From Blakeslea trispora (Eukaryota; Mucoromycota; Mucoromycetes; Mucorales; Choanephoraceae), in NCBI GenBank assembly GCA_025331445.1, contig JAIWNE010000150.1:1-64000 (forward strand): a DNA stretch of 64,000 nt, read 5' to 3'. Position 1 is the first letter of the stretch, and each line of letters begins with the position of its first letter. Below, piece by piece: positions 56,116 through 64,000 of this stretch. The notes under the pieces were generated by a model. That model saw nothing but the letters and a program-made list of their open reading frames with translations, was not told the DNA's origin and searched no databases. A program made the translations under genes and the position numbers.

Positions 56116-56325
56116 ACTCAATCCTATTGAGCAGTTTTGGTCAGTGGTCAAGAGCAAGCTTAAAAGGGAAAAGCTATTGGAGGAAGAGACCATGACTATG
56201 AGAATTCAAAATGCTTGCAACAAGGTCTTGATTAGTGACCTTCGAGGATTTTGTCATTATTCTTTGTTAAAGTTTGAGCAGAAAGCCTATTTCTTTTTGT
56301 GAGCGAATAATTTCCGGAAATAGTG
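56105..56325 (+). pseudogene. Tc1/mariner-like transposase C-terminal fragment, copy 2
   Basis: SELNPIEQFWSVVKSKLKRE and the following helix, stop at 56300-56302, then the GAATAATTTCCGGAAATAGT terminal-repeat-like sequence. It differs from the 24.8-kb copy by loss of four codons before SELNP and D-to-N and E-to-G changes. Confidence 0.75.
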
Positions 56326-56550
56326 TACGTGGGGTAAAATTAGAACCCCACAAATGTAGAAAATCTCATGTAGAAAAAGATGTAGTATTATTGAGCCCCT
56401 CTATTTTATACATCGAAAATAAAGCGTGGCTGAAAGCCTAGTACCACATTGGAAGTCGGAGCGAAGGCAACAACGGTTGGTTTAGGAACGACAAGCAACG
56501 TTGAAAATTTGCTTTGAGCCGACCAACTAAATATCCGACTAATGACCTTT

Positions 56551-56575
56551 GAAAGTATTCAAAGAAAGTATTCAA
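56551..56575 (-). repeat. 13-bp minisatellite, two units
   Basis: GAAAGTATTCAAA twice; the inverted duplicate at 24508-24558 has four units. Confidence 0.9.
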
Positions 56576-56794
56576 GGGGGGACTCAATTGCACTTTTGAA
56601 CTTTTGATATGATTGACAAGCCCTAAATTGTTTCAAGAAAACTATTTCAGAAATGAAACCCCATATTGAAGTAGTATTTACTGTCAAATAAGTAATACAA
56701 AGTACAAAGATTTTTTTTGGGTATTCAGATATCATATATACATATTTATTATTTTACAGAAAAAAGAGGGAGAGAAAGAAAAAAAAGAACCAGC

Positions 56795-57409
56795 TTAGTT
56801 TCTCTTCTTCTTAGAGACAAACTTTGTCACAAAGGAAGGGTGATTTCTCTCTCTTGCTTCATCCTTTTCTGTTTTTGTTCTTGATGTAGCCAATTTCTCT
56901 TTGAAGATTTGAAGTTCAGACTATAAAAATAAACTTAGTATTGCTAATATGGACAATTCATCTTCAAAGCATTACCTTCACGAAACAGAAAACATCTATT
57001 GCCAAAGGCAAAAGGACCAACTGGTGAACTTCTTCAACCAGAGAGAAACGGGCGATTGCAATTGGCAAGTAAATGCCATCAGATGCCAACGTCATCTCAA
57101 ACAACGTGCACTTATAGCCTATCAAAACCCATGTGTTAGTTACATGTCCTAGTAAACAGCATAAGCAATGAGAACATACCTTCAACAAGTAGGCCAAGAG
57201 AAGTAGGGATTTCAACCCCAGAGTACAGCTGAGCATCTATTGACCCCTTCATCAGCTTCATCAACTTGACAAAGTCGTCTTCTGGTTGGTGTTTGCTGTT
57301 GATGTTGGGGCGCTTGACTTCGACGAAGAAGAAGTACAACTTTCGCTTCTTGATCTCTGTACCAATCATAAGGTCAGGCTTCTTGCCGTCCCCGGTTGGT
57401 TTGTCAATC
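56795..57409 (-). pseudogene. PD-(D/E)XK nuclease-like gene, intact 3' three exons, 5' end lost
   Basis: Exons 57409-57180, 57118-56976 and 56920-56795 join with GT-AG introns and constant phase to give 166 codons: IDKPTGDGKKPDLMIGTEIK, then KLYFFFVEVKRP, FVKLMKLMKGSIDAQLYSGV, YKCTLFEMTLASDGIYLPIA, and a Lys/Arg-rich C-terminus ending SKKRN. PDLMIG-x9-FFVEVK is a textbook PD-(D/E)XK active-site spacing (Asp; Glu-x-Lys), and all three residues are present. The upstream exons are missing; a MITE and unrelated duplicated sequence lie where they should be. This is the best-preserved catalytic core of the family in the window, so the family was probably enzymatically competent. Confidence 0.6.
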
Positions 57410-57496
57410 CTAAATATGATTGCATAAGCTGGTATGGAAAATAAAGATGGCTAAGAGTATAACGTGCCTTTAGTCTCAAAACGCCGAAAAAATCAT

Positions 57497-57647
57497 CAAA
57501 CTTTGAATAGCTTCACAGAAAAACTTTTGCAGGCAAAAACAAAATCCAACCTTTTAATGTTGTTTTAAATATGCTTTAGAACAATGTTAAAAGTTTAGAA
57601 TTTTTTTTTGCCTGCAAAAGTTTTTCTGTGAAGCTCTTCAAAGTTTG
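57497..57647. repeat. MITE with ~40-bp terminal inverted repeats
   Basis: The arm CAAACTTTGAATAGCTTCAC and onward (57497-57538) recurs inverted at 57607-57647 with one mismatch. The interior is 68 bp and non-coding. A truncated relative lies at 49038-49142. Confidence 0.85.
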
Positions 57648-57715
57648 TCGGTTCCCGAAAATTTTTGGCTGGGAGGTATATGAGAACCCCAAATCTTGAA
57701 ACAAGGTCTTTACAG

Positions 57716-58530
57716 GGCCTAAAATTAATCAAAACATGTATTACTGAGAAAAATTAGAGCACAGCCACATGATATAAGAATTTAGTACTAGACGCGAATA
57801 AACTTACATAGATTAAGCCTGAACCAACCTGAGAGGAGGGGTTTAAGGGGAGAGTTGTCCTTCCCTCTAAAAAACAGTGTATAGATTACCTCCAACATAG
57901 AAAAAACTAAAGTGTAAACATTGTCTTAGTTTTTCTGTTTCTTAGACATAGTTTTAGCTCTTGAATGGATCGCTTACCTCTTCTTAAGAAAAGAACAAAT
58001 AAAAAAAGGCCTATTCATTTTGATCAGTACAGATACGCGACAACAATCATGATGAAATACATGCCTTTTTTCCAAACAGTTACTTTTCTGCATGTCATCT
58101 AGACAGCAAGAAAGCGCGCAGTAATTACTCTAAGAGATCATTAGCAATTATTTCACAGCCTAAAGAACAGCCTTGTTACCTTTGTTTGTAATGTAATCAT
58201 TCTAAATAATAATCAAAGAAAGAAAAGAAGGAAAAGGTACTTTTTTTTTTCTTTTGTTTTTATAAATTAGATTGACCACATTACTGATCAATTGTTCTCA
58301 TTGGCTGATATATTGATTGTTTGTTTGTTCTTTGTGTAAATTGGTCTGGGCTCTACTATAAACAATGAAAACCCTGGTTCTTTATTTAACAATACAAAAA
58401 GACCACATCTTCATTCTTATCATGAAAAGAGTAAAGCTTGATATAGATCATTTACCGTGATTACTCTTCATTATTCTGTAGTAAAAAGAAAAAAGAGAGT
58501 AGGATGATGTGAGTAAATCATGTCATACAA
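57716..58530. repeat. Direct duplicate of 22713-23571
   Basis: Contains the same upstream exon/promoter sequence of the PD-(D/E)XK-like gene at 22 kb, but without the gene body. It follows the MITE by 68 bp. A few substitutions and small indels only. Confidence 0.88.
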
Positions 58531-60987
58531 ATAGCTAGTTAACATTTATCTGTATTTGTGTTTGTCTTAATAGTTAGTCTGCCTACATAGCTCAAATTGC
58601 TGATTGCATTTATGACATAGACGATTGTAGAGAAAGGGTTCTGCTATGGGATTACAAAAGAGGTGGACAGTTCTAAAACTTGACCTGTTGTCGGTGAATC
58701 TCATTGGCTCAATGTCCCTGAGTGTGCCAAGACTGATTGATGTTCTCTTGGTGTATCAAATTGCTGTGTATAATGCTGATGATTTCTGTGTATCCCTTCC
58801 TCTTTTTCTCAACACAATAATGCACTGTGTACAATAGGTAAAAAGTATTTGTCTTTGACACTTCAACATGTAAACAATAATCATTGGATTACACTGGGTA
58901 TGGGAAGATCAGTCGAGCGTATTTGGCCTATAGTCAATACTGTCCATGCTAAGACTATGGAGCATCTTAACCGAAGCGATACGTCAAGAACCTCCTAGAA
59001 TCGTCACTTGTTATCCAAGTAGATGATTCTATTAGATGAATAAAGCTATTGATCGCCAATTGACAACCATCAGCTATTGTCTTTAAAATTGATTGATTTC
59101 TTTATGCTCCTTTTTTTTGTTACTCTCATTCGAGATATAAACATGTTCTTTGTTCCATGAACAGATGACTCCAATTTCTGGCAAATTAATTTGAATCTGC
59201 GTATTGTGCTGAAGCTATTCTCTCTTTTTAGCAGTGAGGTATAGGAATTGTATCAAAGAAAACAAATCAAGTACTACGAATTGATAGCCCTGGTTCATGA
59301 CAAGATGATTCAATACCTACAACTCAAAAACATGATATTTGGAACCATACTCTTTTTAAAGTTGACTGCGAGAAACGGCACGCCAGAGCGTTACGCCCGT
59401 AATAGTTGCCTAACAGTAAGATAAATCCAATGGATATACAGCCAAACCTGTTGACTAAAAATCAAAAGGTGAAAACTCACAAATGATTGGCGCAAATGGA
59501 AAAGTGATTTGTCTTTTAGGCTGAAACAAAAGTTTGTAAGTGATGCTTCAATTATAACACATCATACATATAGCAATTGACTTAATTAGTAAAATGGGGC
59601 ACAGGTTTTTTCTTTTAGTTTTTTTAAAGGTTGTTTATTGAATATGTTTATATGATCCATTTGAGCACGCGGCGAGATGTCATCTTGATTGCCCGGATCA
59701 GAACAATTGGGTTAACAACGGAAGAGGAGCTAAAAACTTTCTTGACGGATCAAGGAATAGAAAGGCAAGAAAGGAAGAAGAGGAAATGCTACTCATCCTT
59801 CAGCCATTTAAGAGATGGAGATGAGGTAGGAGATTGGGGCTTAGGCAAAGGAGCAGCACCTTGATGGTTCATACCATCGATGAATAGCAGTAATGATATC
59901 TATGTGGGCCGGGTATATTGTCTGCATTGTTTCGTATGAGTAGAGGGTGGGCGCTTGTGCAGTAGCTTGTTCATAATATGGGAGATTGGATCTTCCATAC
60001 GGTAGGGCACATGTAGGCAGAGGTGGAGAGAGAGACAAATTGAGATATGTTTTTTGGTCATATTGCGGAAGCCGCAAAGATATGGACCCAATTTCTCGTC
60101 GAGAAGACAACCCAAGCACCAGCGATCAAGAAGACTGCGTTCGACCATGGTCATAGGGAGCAACATGATAGGATCAATACCAAGTGAAGGGCGACAGAGG
60201 AGGGCAGAGTTGCGCTATACTAAGCTGCACGTTTCGCATCAAAAGCATCATGGAGAAGCTGGTGGCGAACCATCTTGAAGTCAGCAGGGCCAACGGAACT
60301 GAAGGGAAGCGATAGAGTAGAGCAAAGGGAAGTAACGCTAAGGGTTGACCACTGGGACCGCGGAGCTTGCTAGAGGAGAGGTAGAAGAGTAGCTAAAAGT
60401 GCACTATCAGGCAGAGTAACTAAGCGAACTGTTAGCCTGGTCTAAAGGATAGCCGCTCGGGAATCCATGGTGGGAACCTTGCAAAGATGACGGATGGTCT
60501 TGGTAGAACTGTGTTCGGAGGTCTCAAAGATTCATCTTAGGGTGATTTTCTATATAGATTCTAATTGCTACACATTCTTTTTCAGGAGTTTGGATATCGC
60601 CAAGCTGTATTTCATTTGTGGTCTGATGGTCTGTTGGCAGAGTCGACAACCAAGAAACCTATAGAGTTGAAGCCAATGGACGAGAGCATGTTGAATGAGT
60701 GCGTAGCTTTTGTGGTGTTGCATCTAATTAAGGAATCAGTGCCAATTTTGCCTTTAGAGGTGAAGGCATGGAAATGTAGATTGTTGAACTAGCGGTTGGC
60801 TATAGAGGTGATAAGAGGCTTAGTCAGTGGAGGGGAAAAGCATTTTGTTCATCTTAAAAACGCATATTGCGCATGAAGAGTGTTTTTTTTTCTTGCGTAC
60901 GAAGTTATAACTAAAACGTCAAACACACCCACATCTGATGAATACATGCACTGCTTTATTGTCGCTGATTAGTTCGAAGTAGAGCCT
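58531..60987. other. Repeat-like region with unassigned ORF fragments
   Basis: Fragments include a plus-strand piece reading LTLQHVNNNHWITLGMGRSV and ERIWPIVNTVHA (about 58855-58960), a 59841-60119 minus frame (MLGLSSRREIGSISLRLPQY), and a 60565-60792 plus frame (FGYRQAVFHLWSDGLL). All are short, flanked by stops and unlike any family I can name. Probably old retroelement remains. Confidence 0.35.
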
Positions 60988-61570
60988 ATGGAGTTAAAGG
61001 TCTTGCAAGTTCCCGACATTGCAGAAGCTGTAATACGTGAGTGGCATCATTGGCAGCCTGAACAAGAATCAAAGCAAAATGCGGAAGAGCAACTTGGAAT
61101 CAAATCCTTAATTAAGCTCAGAGACTCTAAGCAGTGGAGAATGGAGGAAGACGTAGCTAAAAACAAAGAAAATATAGAGATAAATGCGTTGCTGCCTCAA
61201 AAAAAGAAAGAAGGTTAAGAGCAAGTCAGTAGCTAATAAAGTTCGAGGAAGCTATTGTTCTTACTCACCTCAGCAGATTGAAGAGCTCATCAATCTTGTA
61301 ACAATGACGAGAATGTCTGCCCAACAAGCCGCAGTAACTTTGGTAATTGTGGTGATAGATAGTGTTTTCATCGATGAGAGTGCAGAAATAATTAAAACCA
61401 TCGTAGGTTGTGAATACAAGGTTTTATATCTTCCTCCTTATTTCCCCCCCCCCACTTAAGTCCAATTGAAGAGTTTAAGTTGAAAATCAAAACTGGGAGT
61501 AAAGAGAGATACACTCACCATGTCGTTCAACTTAAGTCATCGGATTGTTGAGTCCTCAAAAAAAAAAGGC
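60988..61570 (+). pseudogene. Tc1/IS630-like transposase remnant with internal deletion
   Basis: SYSPQQIEELINLVTMTRMS (N-terminal HTH-like, about 61258) is followed after few residues by VFIDESAEIIKTIVGCEYKV and LYLPPYF (the third-motif region). A run of C (about 61446-61455) shifts the frame before LSPIEEFKLKIKTGSKE. The middle of the catalytic domain is deleted. A frame at 60988-61218 upstream may be its N-terminus but is not recognisable. Confidence 0.5.
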
Positions 61571-64000
61571 AACTCAGGAAGTCTGTCAAGGATGGACAAG
61601 GCATTCTTATTCATTCTTTGAAAGATGTTTGGATCGGGAGCGCATGCTCCAAGTAACAAAAGCTCGAGGGCTTCATACGCCAAAAAAAAAAAGGCGCTCT
61701 TCAGCGCAAAATGTTCTTATCAATGCGCAAATTAAAAGCTCAAAATTCAAAAGAGCAAAAATTAAACAGCATGTGCAAAGTTAAAAGAAAAAAACCCATA
61801 ATATATGTCAATGTTAGCATAACAAGAATAAATACTTTGTCTACTCAACAGATCTATTCTTAGAGCCTAACCATATTTCGAGACTACACAGACAATTATT
61901 TGAACTGTTTATTTCCTTTAATGAGCTTCTCAAACCTACAAAGAAATCATCCAATTTAAATTATTACGTTCCGCTATTTCGTTTTTTTAAAGCCTGTCAT
62001 TGAATTTCTATATCCATTATAGACCTCTCTAATGTATTACAATAACTCAATCTACCAAAAAAGAAGTATTCTCCGCAAGAAATCCAATGGTTGCCAAAGA
62101 GACATTAATTAATTTGATCTGACAAAGGAGTTGTATTCTTTATGTAAATGAATTCTACAAGCATGGAGTTCCTCATGCGTGTTTGTTCTGTTCATTATCG
62201 ATCTCTCACATATTATGACCATATTCTTTTTTTTTGGGGTCTTGATACCTATTCCTTTATTATGTTGATGATATTTGGTGTATCAAAATTTTAGAATCGG
62301 TGCTTATTCAAAATGTATATTCTTTCTCTTTGGAATTGATTCAAACTAGTAATCGTTGTTCCTTAATAGCTCTTTTAACTGCCAACATAAATCGTCTGTG
62401 GATCGAAAGTTTTTTTTTCTTTTTATTGATGGAGTTAACCTATGCCCAAACAAGTCAGTTTTTCCTTTTTGTTTTCTTTTGACCACAAATGGCTACATGT
62501 TGATCTCTCAACAACCTCAAACTCTATCCTTTCTTAGCTCACCACCAAAAAAGAAATGTCATATCTGAAGCTCTGTTCTTCTTCACATAGCCGGGACTTG
62601 CATCTTTCTACAGAAAAACAAGGCGTAGATCTAAAACAAGTATGTGTGGCTACTTTGACTAGCTTCCTTACTATCAAACCAATTGGCCTATGACGCTACA
62701 AACGTCTTACAAAATACATTTTTATCCAACCATGGCAAAGGTCAATAAAATCCAATTTGTAATAGTCTCGTCTTATTTAAATTTGGTTAATTTGGCATAA
62801 ATTTAATTTATCACAAGAAAGCTTAATCTAAAGCCCTTTTCTGCTTATTTCTTTTGTGCTTGTTAGAATTGAATGGTGGACAGTGGGGTAGCATTGAAGT
62901 TATTCAAGAGACCCATAAGAACATGAAACTCTAGATGACCTGAGTTTTGTCCTGGTTTATTTATTTAGAGCGCAATTCAATTTTGTTCTGTATTTGAATA
63001 CAATGGAATGGAATAGAAAGAAAGTGGCTCTTACATCATCATTGCTTAAACAATAAGCTGCAACATGTCAAGCGTACGAAGATAGCTAGGATAGATACAA
63101 CTGTATATTCCCCTCTATTTTTTATTACTATTGTTCTTTCATACCAACTTGAAGCTTGTTTATTTTTTCTTTGGTTAAACATGATGTATAAGAATAAAAC
63201 GTAATTTTAAAAATTGTATATATATAAAAATTCTTTCCTGTTTTAGAAAGAAAAATAAAGTCCTCAGACCGGTAATGTGTTACCATAGAAACTGATTCTC
63301 AATGAGATAATATCTTGCTTTTTTTTTGTAATAATAATAACCATGTTTAAGGAAGAAATGGAAAACAAGAATATGTTTCTTTTTTGGAGACCACGAAAGC
63401 CACTGCCACGTGAAATTCGATATAAAGCCACAAATATTCGAAAAAAATTTATTTGTTTGTGGTTATTGTCTTGCTTTAAAATTGGTTTTGTCACATTAGA
63501 CAAGTTGTTGTGACAACTCAAAAGAATAATGAAGTTTAATTTTTCTCTCCAAGCATTTTCTATTTGCTCAACTCCGTTTATTGTAATATTCCAAGTTTAA
63601 TAATAAATCGGAGCTCGACCGAATAAACACTCCGGATGAGGAGGTACTTTTGTTGTTTCTATTGGTGCCATCGAATTCAACATCAACAAAAAAGAAATGA
63701 AATAAAAAGGAGATGTGTGAGTGTGTGAGTGTGATTACTCATTACGTGTGATTGTTCACGCGTGTGAGTTTGGTTTGTTGAATACATGACTTGGTTTAGA
63801 GTATGTTTAGTTATATATATGTGTATATATGAAATTTAAGATATGAAGATGACATCAAATCTTGCTTTTTGTTGTCAATCTTATTCCATCTGTCTTTTTC
63901 TTTTCCCTTTTGTATTTTATTTGTTTATTAGTTCCTAACAAATCAAATTTTGTGTTACTTTGTTTAGCCACGTGCCGGAGGAGATCGGCATCTAACTAAA
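61571..64000. other. AT-rich region with no supportable gene
   Basis: Only short frames. A plus frame around 62258-62482 includes YYVDDIW, but nothing else of a reverse transcriptase is visible. A (GTGTGA)n-like microsatellite occurs at about 63714-63735. The window ends in non-coding-looking sequence. Confidence 0.4.

Larger units (their letters stand above)
55533..56730. repeat. Segmental duplication copy 2 (inverted relative to 24351-25596)
   Basis: Reverse complement of the 24.35-25.6 kb block, including both pseudogene fragments. It lacks the 12-bp segment and two minisatellite units. At the 56730 edge the sequence continues GATATCATATATAC with no Helitron. Confidence 0.9.

Noticed and set aside
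59841..60278. Overlapping frames on both strands as a retroelement gag gene
   Set aside because: Translations on both strands are equally open and neither matches a known domain.
62255..62482. YYVDDIW motif suggesting a reverse transcriptase
   Set aside because: A single four-residue RT-like motif in AT-rich DNA, with no neighbouring RT motifs in any frame.
1..64000. CRISPR arrays, bacterial operons, tRNA or rRNA genes
   Set aside because: No regularly spaced direct repeats, no Shine-Dalgarno-type gene clusters, and no cloverleaf-like sequences were found by eye; the intron-bearing genes are eukaryotic.

Overview
The window is nuclear DNA from a fungus, most likely a mucoralean (Mucoromycota). 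Reasons: an AT-rich, T/A-tract-rich background; compact introns of about 50-90 nt with GTAAG/GTATG donors; fungal core genes (a CWF19-type splicing factor, a VRG4-like GDP-mannose transporter, a PDX2/SNO glutaminase, a NEO1-type flippase, RPS18, RPL23, eIF4A-III); and repeat families I associate with Mucorales (DIRS-type, Helitron, MULE, Tc1-like and Fanzor-like elements, and multi-copy PD-(D/E)XK-like genes). No tRNA, rRNA, CRISPR array or bacterial operon was seen.

Layout. 1-6.7 kb is a transposon block: an internally deleted DDE element (1-963), a decayed LINE fragment, a foldback element, and a structurally complete Mutator-like element (2870-6677). That MULE has identical 94-bp terminal repeats and one 8-exon gene encoding a FAR1-type zinc finger, MULE transposase, SWIM finger and OTU protease. 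6.7-16.1 kb is a host gene block: a small ORF, an unknown Q/S/P-rich protein, an SDR oxidoreductase, CWF19, VRG4 and PDX2. 16.1-25.6 kb is a degraded repeat block: PD-(D/E)XK-like pseudogenes, a DIRS ORF1 relic, a Helitron 3' end and Tc1 relics. 25.8-41 kb is mostly host genes: a HAD phosphatase, RPS18, a VPS9-domain Rab5-type exchange factor, an alpha-arrestin and NEO1, with a dead Tc1 copy at 28-29 kb. 41.2-44.8 kb is a broken TnpB/Fanzor-like gene. 46.3-48.9 kb holds RPL23 and eIF4A-III, arranged convergently. 49-61.6 kb is again repeat-rich: second copies of segments from 17-25 kb, a DIRS RT/RNase H/recombinase relic, a large DDE transposase relic, another PD-(D/E)XK gene 3' part, MITEs and a Tc1 remnant. 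61.6-64 kb shows no supportable gene.

How the parts relate. The host genes are unlinked housekeeping functions: mRNA processing (CWF19, eIF4A-III), ribosome (RPS18, RPL23), Golgi and endosomal membrane traffic (VRG4, NEO1, VPS9 protein, arrestin), and vitamin B6 synthesis (PDX2). For most multi-exon genes below I rebuilt exon joins by hand, and reading phase closes exactly across all introns. The most notable content is in the repeat blocks. These are the intact transposase-OTU fusion, a dispersed family of PD-(D/E)XK-like genes carried on duplicated segments shared between 17-26 kb and 49-58.5 kb, and a Fanzor-like gene that appears to have lost key RuvC residues.
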